Shown here in pieces: positions 10,231 through 20,266 of a stretch of DNA of 64,000 nt. Below the pieces are notes generated by a model, which made no database searches, had not been told where the DNA came from, and was given only the letters and a program-made list of their open reading frames with translations. This DNA comes from Lutibacter agarilyticus (GTDB lineage: Bacteria > Bacteroidota > Bacteroidia > Flavobacteriales > Flavobacteriaceae), in NCBI RefSeq assembly GCF_900188235.1, contig NZ_FZNT01000013.1, positions 1 through 64,000 on the forward strand. Reading direction: 5' to 3'. The translations under genes were made by a program, and so were the position numbers. Each line of letters opens with the position of its first letter. The first letter of the stretch is position 1.

Positions 10231-12438
10231 ATGAGTTCTATCAAAAGCCATTACTATAAGATTTTAAATAATATGAGAATAAAAGAAATGTTAAGTGTAT
10301 TAATCATATTTATAAGTCTTTGTTCATCTGCTCAAACGGAGCTTTCTGTAGGAGGATTAAAAGATGTTAATTCATCAATTTTAATTGGTGCAACGCTTCA
10401 ATCGGGCTTTCCCGACGCAAAAATAATTGTGCGGTCAGAAGATAGTAAACTAGGTAAATTATTTCTCAAAGAATTCAATCTAGGGCAAACAACTTGTTAT
10501 CCTGCATGGGAAACCTGGAAAGGTGTTAAAAAATACGATTTCACCCAATTTAATGCAGTTGTTAATTGGTACACAAAACATAAAGTTCCAGTAGTAGCGC
10601 ATCTACTTGCAGGTCCAGATCAATATTTTCCTGATTGGTTCAAGAAAGCGACCTATACAAATGCTGAACTAGACTCACTTTTATCTGATTATATTAAAGC
10701 AGTTATAAGCTCTAACAATAATAGTGAAAAAGTCAAGTACTGGAATGTAGTTAACGAGTTTATTTATAACAATGGAAGCTATACACCTCCAAATTTGGAA
10801 GCTCCCAAAATTAAGTTTGTACAGTTGGGAATGGAGCCAGATAAATCGGGTTTAACTGGCGAAGACAAGGTTAATGATTCGCATCCAATTTTTGTGCGAA
10901 AAGCTTTTGAATATGCCCGAAAATATACCAACGGCAAATTAGAATTACGCGATTACAATATAGAATTTTGGGGAACTAAAAAATCAAAAGGATTTTATCA
11001 AATGGTTCGCCATCTTTTAAACTCTGAGGTTCCCATAGATGCTATTGGTTTGCAGGGGCACTTTAAATTGAACAAAACCTACGATTGGGACAAACTGAAA
11101 CAAACCATTCAGGAATACCGAAAATTAGGCTTGGAAGTTTACATTACCGAATTAGACTTTGCTGACGAGGATAAAAATTGGAATGATGAAAAAGCTCAAT
11201 TTCAAAAGGAGCAATACAAACAAATGATGACTGCTATTGTAGATGGCGGCGCAAATTGGGTTTGCTTTTGGGGCTTGCGTGACAATTGGAACAAACACTG
11301 GCTTTACGAAAAAAGTCCTTTGTTATTCGACTTTGACTTAAATCAGAAACCCGCTTATTTGGGCGTAAAAGAAGCATTGCAACATTCAGCAAATAAATTT
11401 AATATTGAACGACAAACTGTAGTTTCAATTGAAGGAGACCAGTTCTATATCAATGGCAAACCAACTTACGAAGGGCGCTACTGGAAAGGGCATAAAGTTG
11501 AAGGCTTACTAATTAATTCTCGAATGGTCCAGGGAATTTTTGATGATATAAATCCAAAAACATCAACATCATTTGCATACCCTGATACTAATAAATGGGA
11601 TACAGAAAGGAATAATCGTGAGTTTGTAGAAGCTATGCCTGAATGGAAAAGTTATGGATTGAATAGTTTTACCTTAAATATGCAAGGTGGAAGTCCTGTA
11701 GGGTATAAAGGAATACCATACACAAATCCTGGTTTTTACGAAGATGGTTCTCTACGAGAGCCCTATATGAAAAGATTGGATGCTATTCTAAAAAAGGCAG
11801 ATGAATTAGAGATGTTAGTAATACTTGGCATCTTTTATTTTAGACAAGATCAATATTTAAAAGATGAGGCTGCAATTATAAATGCAACGACTAATTTAAT
11901 TGATTGGTTATTTAAAAAGAATTACCGCAACGTACTTATTGAAATCTGTAATGAAACCAATGATAATGGTAGTTATGAGCATAATATATTACGCCCTAGT
12001 CGAGTAGCAGAGTTAATTCATCTAGTTAAGAATAAGAAAAAAAACGGTTATCGATATTTGGTTACAACAAGTTTTGGGGGAATTACGGTACCTAATTCTG
12101 ATGTTATAAAAGCTTCAGATTTTTTACTAATCCACGGAAATGGTGCTAAAAAACCAGAACGTTTAATAAAATTAGCGAAGGATACACGTAAAGCAGAAGG
12201 CTATCGAAAAATGCCAATAATTAATAATGAAGATGATCATTTTGATTTTGATAAAGCCACAAATAATTTCACAACCTCTATAGAGACTTATGTGTCTTGG
12301 GGATATTTAGACTTTAGGTTTCCTGACGAAACAGATTTTAATGAAGGCTATCAAAGTATACCCGTAGATTGGGGTATAAATTCTGATCGTAAAAAAGGCT
12401 TTTTTAATAAGGTAAAAGAGATCACAGGAGGCAATTAG
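10231..12438 (+). CDS. GH10 endo-xylanase fused to a second clan GH-A-like barrel domain
   Basis: 735 residues, about twice a normal GH10. The signal peptide ends near SSAQ. Residues about 25-385 are GH10 with acid/base E176 (VVNEF) and nucleophile E307 (YITELDF). Residues about 395-735 begin with FYINGKPTYEGRYWKGHKVE and look like a second TIM barrel: E575 in CNETND and E667 in NNEDDH sit about 92 residues apart, as acid/base and nucleophile do at strands 4 and 7 of clan GH-A enzymes. I do not recognise a CAZy family for this half; similar single-domain proteins are usually labelled cellulase-like. A bifunctional enzyme acting on xylan and a second linkage is the simplest reading. Only 10 nt separates it from the preceding GH43. 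Confidence 0.82.
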   Translation: MSSIKSHYYKILNNMRIKEMLSVLIIFISLCSSAQTELSVGGLKDVNSSILIGATLQSGFPDAKIIVRSEDSKLGKLFLKEFNLGQTTCYPAWETWKGVKKYDFTQFNAVVNWYTKHKVPVVAHLLAGPDQYFPDWFKKATYTNAELDSLLSDYIKAVISSNNNSEKVKYWNVVNEFIYNNGSYTPPNLEAPKIKFVQLGMEPDKSGLTGEDKVNDSHPIFVRKAFEYARKYTNGKLELRDYNIEFWGTKKSKGFYQMVRHLLNSEVPIDAIGLQGHFKLNKTYDWDKLKQTIQEYRKLGLEVYITELDFADEDKNWNDEKAQFQKEQYKQMMTAIVDGGANWVCFWGLRDNWNKHWLYEKSPLLFDFDLNQKPAYLGVKEALQHSANKFNIERQTVVSIEGDQFYINGKPTYEGRYWKGHKVEGLLINSRMVQGIFDDINPKTSTSFAYPDTNKWDTERNNREFVEAMPEWKSYGLNSFTLNMQGGSPVGYKGIPYTNPGFYEDGSLREPYMKRLDAILKKADELEMLVILGIFYFRQDQYLKDEAAIINATTNLIDWLFKKNYRNVLIEICNETNDNGSYEHNILRPSRVAELIHLVKNKKKNGYRYLVTTSFGGITVPNSDVIKASDFLLIHGNGAKKPERLIKLAKDTRKAEGYRKMPIINNEDDHFDFDKATNNFTTSIETYVSWGYLDFRFPDETDFNEGYQSIPVDWGINSDRKKGFFNKVKEITGGN

Positions 12439-12498
12439 TCTAAAATAATTGACTTAAGGAAATATAAATATATATATAACAACAAAAAATAGATTCAG

Positions 12499-14166
12499 AT
12501 GTTCAAAAAAAATAAAATTAACATGCTTTCTTGTATTTTAATTACGCTATGTCTTGGTTTACAAGCACAAACCAAAAACCCAGTATTACCAGGTTTTTAT
12601 CCAGATCCTAGTATTTGTAGAGTTGGAGACGATTATTATATTGTAAATTCGTCTTTTGGGTTTTTCCCTGGGATTCCTATTTTTCATAGTAAAGATTTGT
12701 CTAATTGGAAACAGATAGGACACGTTTTGAATAGACCTTCTCAACTTAATTTAACCGATGAATGGTTGTCTGCAGGTCTTTATGCACCTTCTTTGCGTTA
12801 TCACGAAGGCACTTTTTATTTAATAAATACCTTTATGGGTGCTAAAGAAGGTAAGCAAGGAGGTAATTTTTATGTAACAGCAAAAAATCCAGCGGGACCT
12901 TGGTCAGATCCTATTTGGTTAAATGACATTGAGGGTATTGATCCATCGTTCTTTTTTGATAATGATGGTAAAGCTTATGTAGTTAATAATGGACCAGTTG
13001 CAGACGGAAACCCAAGATATAGCGGACATCGTTCTGTATGGCTTCAGGAGTTTGATTTAAAAACGAAAAAAGCAATAGGAAAACGTGTAGAATTGTTAAA
13101 TGCAGGTATTGATCCATCAACAAATCCTATTTGGATTGAAGGACCGCATCTATTTAATAAAGATGGTTATTACTATTTACTTTGTGCAGAAGGTGGTACA
13201 GGAGTAGAACACAGAGAAGTTATATTGAGAAGTAAAAGTATTTGGGGACCTTATGAAGTAGGAAAAAACAATCCTATATTAACTCAAATGGGTTTGCCAG
13301 AAGATCGATCAAATCCAGTAACCTGTACAGGTCACGCAGATTTTGTTGAAACACCTAACGGAGATTGGGTTGCTATTTTTCTTGCTTGCCAGCCTTATGA
13401 AGACGGTCATTTTAATACAGGTCGCCAAACATTTATCCTTCCTGTAGATTGGAAAAAAGGCAAATGGCCCATGATACTTAAAAAAGGAAAAACCGTTCCT
13501 TCAGAAGTTTCTTTACCATTAAGTCCAAATAAAGATTTGGTTTCTTTTAGTGATTACTCTATGGATTGGAAAGACGATTTTGACAATCCAAAGTTAAATT
13601 TCGAATGGAATTTTATTCGTACTCCAAAAGAAAAATGGTATGATATCCAAAATGGAAAATTAATTATAAACGCAAGACCTATTAGTATTGCTGAGGTTGG
13701 TAATCCTTCTTTTATTGGTCGAAGATTGCAACATTTTAAAGCTGAATTTTCAACGAAAGTTTCATTAAGTGAAGGTGAAGGGAAATATAAAGGAAGAACT
13801 ATGGAAGCCGGAATTGTTGCTTTTCAAAATGAAGAGTTCTTTTATAAAATGGTTTTAGAAAGAAAAGATAGTAATTATTTTTTGAAGATTTCATCTGCCA
13901 CAGAGGAATTTGAGAGTATTCAACTTAAAGATTTTAAACCATCACAGTCTGTTTTTCTAAAAATGAAGACCATCGAGAACGAATTTTATGCGTTTTATAG
14001 TTTAGATGAAACTAATTGGAAACCTATTGGAGGAAAGTTAGATGCGAAGCTTTTAAGTACTAAAACTGCAGGAGGTTATATTGGGGCATATTTTGGACTT
14101 TATTCATATGCTAAATCACCTCAAAAGGCAGTATTTGATTGGGCAACTTATAAGGAGTTAAATTAA
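12499..14166 (+). CDS. GH43 beta-xylosidase/alpha-L-arabinofuranosidase with GH43_C2 domain
   Basis: 555 residues, signal peptide ending about residue 24 (LGLQAQ). The propeller starts at NPVLPGFYPDPSIC with base D36, has GIDPSFFFD as the central acidic motif and IEGPHLF carrying the likely general acid. The C-terminal GH43_C2 sandwich spans about 355-555. It is a paralog of the protein at 8502 but differs enough to suggest a distinct target, for example xylose versus arabinose or a neighbour bearing sulfate. It closes the first gene run: 114 nt containing a strong hairpin separate it from the GH9 gene. Confidence 0.9.
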   Translation: MFKKNKINMLSCILITLCLGLQAQTKNPVLPGFYPDPSICRVGDDYYIVNSSFGFFPGIPIFHSKDLSNWKQIGHVLNRPSQLNLTDEWLSAGLYAPSLRYHEGTFYLINTFMGAKEGKQGGNFYVTAKNPAGPWSDPIWLNDIEGIDPSFFFDNDGKAYVVNNGPVADGNPRYSGHRSVWLQEFDLKTKKAIGKRVELLNAGIDPSTNPIWIEGPHLFNKDGYYYLLCAEGGTGVEHREVILRSKSIWGPYEVGKNNPILTQMGLPEDRSNPVTCTGHADFVETPNGDWVAIFLACQPYEDGHFNTGRQTFILPVDWKKGKWPMILKKGKTVPSEVSLPLSPNKDLVSFSDYSMDWKDDFDNPKLNFEWNFIRTPKEKWYDIQNGKLIINARPISIAEVGNPSFIGRRLQHFKAEFSTKVSLSEGEGKYKGRTMEAGIVAFQNEEFFYKMVLERKDSNYFLKISSATEEFESIQLKDFKPSQSVFLKMKTIENEFYAFYSLDETNWKPIGGKLDAKLLSTKTAGGYIGAYFGLYSYAKSPQKAVFDWATYKELN

Positions 14167-14201
14167 TCCTTTTTAAATCAGTAATCCAATAATGAATACT
14201 T

Positions 14202-14258
14202 TAAGAACACGTAAATAATAAAAAAATTGGATACTTTTTTATTATTTACGTGTTCTTA
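14202..14258. terminator. Perfect 24-bp inverted repeat (hairpin) between GH43 and GH9
   Basis: The left arm 14202-14225 starts TAAGAACACGTAAATAATA and is perfectly complementary to 14235-14258, with a 9-nt loop. The arms are A/T-rich and the loop-proximal ends are six A and six T. It can fold identically on either strand, so it could act as a bidirectional terminator or a processing/stability element that sets GH9 expression apart from the upstream run. It is longer and less GC-rich than an ordinary intrinsic terminator. Confidence 0.6.
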
Positions 14259-14280
14259 TAATGTTTAAAATTATATAATA

Positions 14281-16746
14281 ATGAAAAGAAAAATAATATT
14301 AATCGTAATAGTTTTGCATTCATTATTGGGTACTGCACAAATTATTTATAGTGATGCCTTTGATAAAGGTATCAAAAAGGCTACAACGTCTCCCTCAATA
14401 ACAACATCAATATCTAACAATAATTTAAGGCTAGTAGGAAATGGAACCGGAAGTCCTTGGGCAAATACCATTTATTCTTTTCATAATTCAGGGAGCAATG
14501 TAAATATCAATGCTTCTTCCAATATGAAGCTCTATATTAAAGTTAAGGCTGAAAATTCTCCACAAATGAGAATAGATTTAATAGATGTTAATAATTATGT
14601 AACCAATTTAAAACCGTCTTCAATTTATCCAAGTTCTACCTATCAAATATTTGAAATTGATTATTCAAAGAAATTAGGGTATATAAAAAATGACGGCCCT
14701 TGTTCTTCAAGTTCTTGTATAATAGACCCAACAAATTTAAAGGGTATTATGATTTTTTTAAATCCGGGAACTGGAGCTTATAATGGAACTATAGATATAG
14801 AATGGTTAACATTAGGTGAGTCTATAGAAACTACGGTAGATTATGAGGTTAGATACAATCAGGTTGGTTATTTTGTAGATAAAAGTAAAACTATTAACGT
14901 AGTTTCTTTTAATAATTTCTCTCCAAAAAACTATACAATATTAAATTCAAGTGACGATATTGTTTTATCGGGTACTACAACAACCCCTAACTATTGGAGT
15001 GATTCTAATGAATATGTTGCTAAAGCAGATGTATCAACGCTAAACACACCTGGAGTTTATAAATTTAAAACAGATGAATTAGAGATTTTATACAATGTAA
15101 ATTCAGATGTTTATGAATCCATATCAGAAGCAGCTTTAAAATATTATTATTACAACAGAGCATCTACAGCTATATCGTCAACTTACGGAGGTGTTTATGC
15201 ACGAAATATAGGTCATGAAGATACTCAGGTCTATGTTCATAGTTCTGCTGCATCACCTACAAGACCTGTGGGAACAGTAATTTCTTCACCAAAAGGATGG
15301 TATGATGCAGGCGATTATAACAAATATATTGTGAATAGTGGTATTGCTACTTACACACTATTAGCTGCATATGAACATTATGAAACTTATTACCAATCTA
15401 AGTCCATTAATATTCCAGAAGCAGGAGGTGTTATTCCAGATATTTTAGATGAAATAAAATGGAATTTGGATTGGATGTTAACCATGCAAGAGCCATCAGA
15501 TGGAGGTGTTTATCACAAACTTACGGGTTTGAATTTTTCAAGTATTGTGATGCCTAAGAATTATTCGCTAAAAAGATATGTTGTGCAAAAAAGTACTGCT
15601 GCAGCGTTAAATTTTGCTGCAGTAATGGCTATGGCATCAAGAATTTATTCAGATTACAATACTGAATTGCCAGGATATAGTACAGCTTTATTAAATGCGG
15701 CTAAATCTGCATATGCTTGGGCTAAAGCCAATCCAGCTGTTTATTTTACAAACCCTGTCGACGTTAAAACTGGGCAATATGGAGATACCAATGTTGCCGG
15801 TGAATTTCAATGGGCTGCTGTAGAGTTGTTTATTTCAACAGGTGATTTGCAATATAAAAGTGACATAAACATATCAACTATAAAAAATGACATTCCAACA
15901 TGGCAATCCCCAGAGCCCTTAGCACTTATTTCAATTGCATTTCACAAGTCATTGTTGTCATCACAAATAGATACAAATACAGCTATTAACAAATTAATTA
16001 GTACAGCAGATGCTTTAAAATCTCAAGTAGCATCTTCTGTAATGAATATTTCATTGACGAGTCAGAATTATGTATGGGGAAGTAACAGTAGAATTGCAAA
16101 TCAAGTGTTTTTACTAATTAGAGCTTATGAAATAACAAATGATGCATCTTATTTAAATGCAGCCTATAAAGCAATGGATTATTTATTAGGTAGAAACGGA
16201 ACAGGGTATTGTTATGTTACAGGTTATGGAAGTCAACCCCCCGTGAATTCACATCACAGAATATCTAAAGCCGATAATGTAGTTTTGCCTATACCAGGAA
16301 TGTTAGCCGGAGGTCCACATTCAGGGCAACAAGATATCTCTGCATGTGCAGTGTATCCTAGTAATTATAAAGCAGCTTCTTATTTAGATGATTGGTGTTC
16401 GTATTCTACTAATGAGGTGGCCATAAATTGGAATGCTCCGTTGGCTTATGCTTTAAACGCATTGCAGTATTATCAAGACGAACGGACTACTTTAGGTCTT
16501 GATGAAAATATTTTATCAAATCAAAATATCATGATTTATCCTAACCCATCTAGTGGTATTGTTAAATTTAAAAATATCGAAAATATTAACTCAATTAAAA
16601 TTTTTGATTTAAAAGGGAGTGAAGTTAATAATGTAAAAATTTCAGAAAATAAGTCAATTGATTTTGGAAATATAGAAGAGGGTGTATATTTCATTGTTTT
16701 TGATACTTCAAAAGGTGTTTTTACAAAAAAAATAATAAAAAAATAA
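14281..16746 (+). CDS. GH9 endoglucanase-type enzyme with T9SS sorting domain
   Basis: 821 residues. The signal peptide ends near GTAQ (20). Residues about 20-180 form a carbohydrate-binding-like beta-sandwich, 185-270 an Ig-like CelD_N domain (VRYNQVGYF), and 275-735 the GH9 (alpha/alpha)6 barrel. Catalytic signatures are DAGDYNKY with D342 and D345, the HHRIS histidine motif, and NE with E712. The last 75 residues (YPNPSSGIVKF ... KKIIKK) are a T9SS type A sorting domain, so the enzyme is exported to or across the cell surface. GH9 enzymes mostly cut beta-1,4-glucan, xyloglucan or mixed-linkage glucan. In a xylose/rhamnose PUL it may open associated cell-wall glucan or act on an unusual beta-1,4 backbone. 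Confidence 0.88.
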   Translation: MKRKIILIVIVLHSLLGTAQIIYSDAFDKGIKKATTSPSITTSISNNNLRLVGNGTGSPWANTIYSFHNSGSNVNINASSNMKLYIKVKAENSPQMRIDLIDVNNYVTNLKPSSIYPSSTYQIFEIDYSKKLGYIKNDGPCSSSSCIIDPTNLKGIMIFLNPGTGAYNGTIDIEWLTLGESIETTVDYEVRYNQVGYFVDKSKTINVVSFNNFSPKNYTILNSSDDIVLSGTTTTPNYWSDSNEYVAKADVSTLNTPGVYKFKTDELEILYNVNSDVYESISEAALKYYYYNRASTAISSTYGGVYARNIGHEDTQVYVHSSAASPTRPVGTVISSPKGWYDAGDYNKYIVNSGIATYTLLAAYEHYETYYQSKSINIPEAGGVIPDILDEIKWNLDWMLTMQEPSDGGVYHKLTGLNFSSIVMPKNYSLKRYVVQKSTAAALNFAAVMAMASRIYSDYNTELPGYSTALLNAAKSAYAWAKANPAVYFTNPVDVKTGQYGDTNVAGEFQWAAVELFISTGDLQYKSDINISTIKNDIPTWQSPEPLALISIAFHKSLLSSQIDTNTAINKLISTADALKSQVASSVMNISLTSQNYVWGSNSRIANQVFLLIRAYEITNDASYLNAAYKAMDYLLGRNGTGYCYVTGYGSQPPVNSHHRISKADNVVLPIPGMLAGGPHSGQQDISACAVYPSNYKAASYLDDWCSYSTNEVAINWNAPLAYALNALQYYQDERTTLGLDENILSNQNIMIYPNPSSGIVKFKNIENINSIKIFDLKGSEVNNVKISENKSIDFGNIEEGVYFIVFDTSKGVFTKKIIKK

Positions 16747-16813
16747 CTATTATTAGATAGGACAACTAGTAATAAACTAAATTAAAGTCTATAAATTACG
16801 ATACCCATTTAGC

Positions 16814-16859
16814 CCTCTCATAAATTGATATTACCCCTAAAAATAGGAGAGGTTTTTTT
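16814..16859 (+). terminator. Rho-independent terminator after the GH9 gene
   Basis: CCTCTC at 16814-16819 pairs with GAGAGG at 16847-16852 and is followed directly by a run of seven T. It lies 67 nt after the GH9 stop and separates that gene from the sulfatase cluster that starts at 16941. Confidence 0.65.
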
Positions 16860-16940
16860 AATATTGTGAATATTAAGGAGTAACTATGTATCGCTTAAAA
16901 AAACTATAAATTAACTTTCAACAATAAATTAAAATAAACA

Positions 16941-18581
16941 ATGACATCTATTTCTAAAATAACAACATTCAAATTGATTGTGTTTTGTTCTATGGTTTTA
17001 GCATTATTTTCATGCGAAACCACAACTAAAAAATCAGAAACCAAGAAAAAGCCAAATATTATATATATAATGGCTGATGATTTGACCATACAGGCTATTA
17101 GCGTTTACGGAGGAATTTTTAAAGAGATAGCTCCCACGCCTAATATTGATAAAATTGCCAATGAGGGTATGTTATTTCAAGATGCACTCTGTACCAATGC
17201 TATTTGTGGACCAAGTAGAGCAGCTATTTTAACCGGAAATTACAGTAATTTAAACGGTTATTATAAGAATGAAAGTGGCGGTAAATTTGATGATACACAA
17301 TGGACATTTCCTCAAGAATTTCAAAAACAAGGTTACCGTACTAGTTTGTTTGGAAAGTGGCATTTAGGAACAGAACCTAAAGGTTTTGATGTTTTTAAAT
17401 ATCATAATTCAGCAGGTCAACAAGGACATTATTGGGATCCAACTTATAACGAAAACGGAGTTGATGTTAAAGAAAAGGGCTATTCTACAAATCTAAGTAC
17501 AGACTTTGCTTTAAGCTGGTTAGAAGAAGGCAAGAACTCTACAGATCCTTTTTTAATGGTATTACAATACAAAGCACCTCATCGTCCTTGGGAGCCTGAT
17601 ACAAAATACGAAAAACTTTGGGAAGACATAGAAATGCCTTACCCAAGCACATTTAATGATACTTATGAAGGTAGAGAATTAACAGCTGGAGATACTGAAA
17701 TGACCATGGAATATTTTAGTAATAAGGATATGAAAATGCCAGAACCTGATGGGTTAGAAGGTGTAGATAAGATGAAATGGAATTTTTACGGAGCAAAACC
17801 AGGTGAAGTTGTGCAACCAAAAGGGATGAGTTTTGAAGAAGGTAGAAAATGGAGATACCAAACTTATATTAAAGATTATTTGGCCTGTGTAAAATCTGTA
17901 GATGATAATGTTGGAAGAGTGTTAGATTATTTGGGTGAAAATAATTTAGAAGAAAATACGATTATTGTTTTAACGTCAGATCAAGGATTTTATCTTGGTG
18001 AACACGGTTTCTTTGATAAGCGTTTTATTTACGAAGAGTCTTTACGTATGCCGTTTATGGTTAAATACCCAGAGGTAATTAAACCAGGAAGTGTTAATGA
18101 AGATATTATCTCAAATATTGACTTTGCACCTACATTTTTAGAGTTGGCTGGGTTAAAAACCAATCAAAAAATGCAGGGAACAAATTTTGCACCTTTACTA
18201 AAGGGTGAAACACCAAAAAACTGGCAAGATGCCATGTATTATCATTATTATGAGTTTCCTTATTGGCATCATGTGCAGCCACATTATGGACTTAGAACTC
18301 AAAAATATACATTAGCACACTTCTATTACAATATTGATGTTTGGGAATTATATGATTTAGAAAAAGATCCAAATCAGCTAAATAATATCATAAATGATTC
18401 AAATTATTCAGAAGTAGTTGTTGAACTAAAAGCAAAATTAAAAAAGCTTATGATAAAGTTTGAAAATAATAAAAGCTTAAAAGACTTCAGAATGATAACA
18501 GATAAAGATTTTGGGGATATTGTTACTAACGATACTAATGAGCCTTCTGTTCAAGATCTACTGACAAAAAAAGAAAATTAA
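16941..18581 (+). CDS. S1-family sulfatase, lipoprotein
   Basis: 546 residues. A lipobox LFSC places the acylated cysteine at C25, so the enzyme is membrane-anchored. Metal ligands are D46-D47 (MADD) and the formylglycine residue is C89 in CGPSR. KWHLG and TSDQGFYLGEHGFFDKR are the typical second-half metal and substrate motifs of the iduronate-sulfatase/choline-sulfatase-like branch of S1. Its TAA is immediately followed by the ATG of the next sulfatase (TAAATG), so the two are translationally coupled. Degenerate copies of its last roughly 30 codons recur before the two following paralogs (see repeats at 20151 and 21821), showing that this gene was once part of the duplicated unit. Confidence 0.9.
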   Translation: MTSISKITTFKLIVFCSMVLALFSCETTTKKSETKKKPNIIYIMADDLTIQAISVYGGIFKEIAPTPNIDKIANEGMLFQDALCTNAICGPSRAAILTGNYSNLNGYYKNESGGKFDDTQWTFPQEFQKQGYRTSLFGKWHLGTEPKGFDVFKYHNSAGQQGHYWDPTYNENGVDVKEKGYSTNLSTDFALSWLEEGKNSTDPFLMVLQYKAPHRPWEPDTKYEKLWEDIEMPYPSTFNDTYEGRELTAGDTEMTMEYFSNKDMKMPEPDGLEGVDKMKWNFYGAKPGEVVQPKGMSFEEGRKWRYQTYIKDYLACVKSVDDNVGRVLDYLGENNLEENTIIVLTSDQGFYLGEHGFFDKRFIYEESLRMPFMVKYPEVIKPGSVNEDIISNIDFAPTFLELAGLKTNQKMQGTNFAPLLKGETPKNWQDAMYYHYYEFPYWHHVQPHYGLRTQKYTLAHFYYNIDVWELYDLEKDPNQLNNIINDSNYSEVVVELKAKLKKLMIKFENNKSLKDFRMITDKDFGDIVTNDTNEPSVQDLLTKKEN

Positions 18582-20150
18582 ATGAATTTAAGACGTGTAA
18601 ATATAGCATTTTTGCTACTGTCCATGCTTATTTTAGGGAGTTGTAAAACAAAAGAAGAAAGCGTAAAGCTTACAAATTCGAAGCCTAAAAACATACTTTT
18701 TATTGCAGTTGATGATTTAAAACCTCTGTTAAATGTTTATGGAGAAAATCAAATGCATACTCCTAATATAGACCGTTTGGCAAAAATGGGGACTATTTTC
18801 ACCAATGCTCATGTACAACAAGCGGTTTGTGGTCCATCGAGAGCTAGCGTAATGACTGGAATGTATCCAGACAATACTAAAGTATGGGATTTAGATACAA
18901 ATTTTAGAGAATCTGCACCAGAATTAATGTCAATGCCTGAGTATTTAATTACGCAAGGTTACGAAACATCTGCGACTGGTAAAATTTATCATGACAATTC
19001 TACATCAAGCGGGCATGATGCTAAAAGTTGGAGTATTCCGCACTCTAACCCTAATTATTTTGATAAGAAATATGGACCACCAGCTTATGGTACATATCAA
19101 AACCCTAACACAAAAAGATTGATAAAAATCTATGAAGAAGAGGCAAAGGAAAAAGGGTTTAATAATAAGCAGCAACGAAAATATGTTGATAAAAGAATAC
19201 GTCCTAGTACAGAATGTGTAGATGTTTCAGACGAGGCATATAGATCAGGTTTATTCCCTATTGAAGGTGTTAGAAAAATGGATAAGATGCTGGAAACAGG
19301 AAAACCATTCTTTTTAGGGATAGGTTTTAGAAAGCCACATTTAGCATTTGTTGCTCCAAAAAAATATTGGGATCTCTATAAAAGAGAAGATATTAAGTTG
19401 TCAGAGCCACAAAAATTATCAAAAGGAACTCCCGATATTGCATATCACTCATTTGGAGAATTGAGAGGGTATTCAGATATTGATAATAATTTTGGTGTTG
19501 GTGATGTTTTTCCTGAAGCAAAGCAACGCGAACTCATTCACGGATATATGGCTTGTATATCTTATATTGATGCACAAATAGGTAAGCTTTTGGATGCTTT
19601 GGAAGAGCGAAATATTTTAGATGAAACAGTTATTGTTCTATGGGGAGATCACGGGTATCACTTAGGAGATCATACGTTATGGAATAAACATTCAAATTTT
19701 GAACAAGCAACAAGAATTCCATTCATGTTCGCAGGTCCTAGTGTTGCAAAAAATATTAAAGTTGATAAACCAGTAGAGTTGCTAGATTTATTTCCAACTT
19801 TGTTTGATTTAGCAGGAGTAAAATCTCTTGAGCTTGATGGGAAATCATTAAAACCGTTATTAGATACAGACCCTAATACCAATATAAATCCTAAATATGC
19901 AATTAGTCAATATAGAAGGCATAAGTCAAAAATGGGCTATTCTATTAGAACTAAGCGTTACAGATATACCGAATGGCATGATGAAGGGTATAGATCATTT
20001 ACTCCCTATAAAGAAGAAAGAATTCTAGGGCGAGAGTTATATGACTATGAAGTTGATCCTTTAGAGACTAAAAATTTAATCAATGATGCAAGTTATGCTG
20101 ATACAGCAAAGCTTTTAAAAGCAGAATTAAAAAGTTTTTTAACTAAATAA
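18582..20150 (+). CDS. Iduronate-2-sulfatase-like S1 sulfatase, lipoprotein (tandem copy 1)
   Basis: 522 residues; lipobox LGSC with C21. Metal ligands D44-D45 (VDDLKP), formylglycine C83 in CGPSR, and the second-half motif WGDHGYHLGDHTLWNKHSNF are diagnostic of the iduronate-2-sulfatase-like branch (probably subfamily S1_7). It is the first of three near-identical neighbours and is also similar to the sulfatase half of the fusion at 41187. The role is desulfation of the target glycan in the periplasm. Differences among the copies concentrate between residues about 130 and 290, the region expected to line the substrate pocket, so they may have diverged in specificity. Confidence 0.9.
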   Translation: MNLRRVNIAFLLLSMLILGSCKTKEESVKLTNSKPKNILFIAVDDLKPLLNVYGENQMHTPNIDRLAKMGTIFTNAHVQQAVCGPSRASVMTGMYPDNTKVWDLDTNFRESAPELMSMPEYLITQGYETSATGKIYHDNSTSSGHDAKSWSIPHSNPNYFDKKYGPPAYGTYQNPNTKRLIKIYEEEAKEKGFNNKQQRKYVDKRIRPSTECVDVSDEAYRSGLFPIEGVRKMDKMLETGKPFFLGIGFRKPHLAFVAPKKYWDLYKREDIKLSEPQKLSKGTPDIAYHSFGELRGYSDIDNNFGVGDVFPEAKQRELIHGYMACISYIDAQIGKLLDALEERNILDETVIVLWGDHGYHLGDHTLWNKHSNFEQATRIPFMFAGPSVAKNIKVDKPVELLDLFPTLFDLAGVKSLELDGKSLKPLLDTDPNTNINPKYAISQYRRHKSKMGYSIRTKRYRYTEWHDEGYRSFTPYKEERILGRELYDYEVDPLETKNLINDASYADTAKLLKAELKSFLTK

Positions 20151-20266
20151 AAAGTGTTCTTTTAAGAGTCTTACAGTAAAATTATTGCTGAAAAAAATAG
20201 AGAAAAATATTGTTGGTTATAAAGAGCCTTCCGCTCAATATTTACGAACTAAAAAAAGAAAATTAA
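20151..20266 (+). pseudogene. Fossil 3' tail of a sulfatase gene (duplication scar)
   Basis: The spacer before copy 2 resembles the last roughly 30 codons of the sulfatase that ends at 18581. It keeps GTTGGTTATAAAGAGCCTTC, a match to the IV-x-x-x-EPSVQDL segment, and ends with the same AAAAAAGAAAATTAAATG junction. A one-base shift destroys the frame near the end. No start remains. It marks loss of the first gene from a duplicated two-gene unit. Confidence 0.75.
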
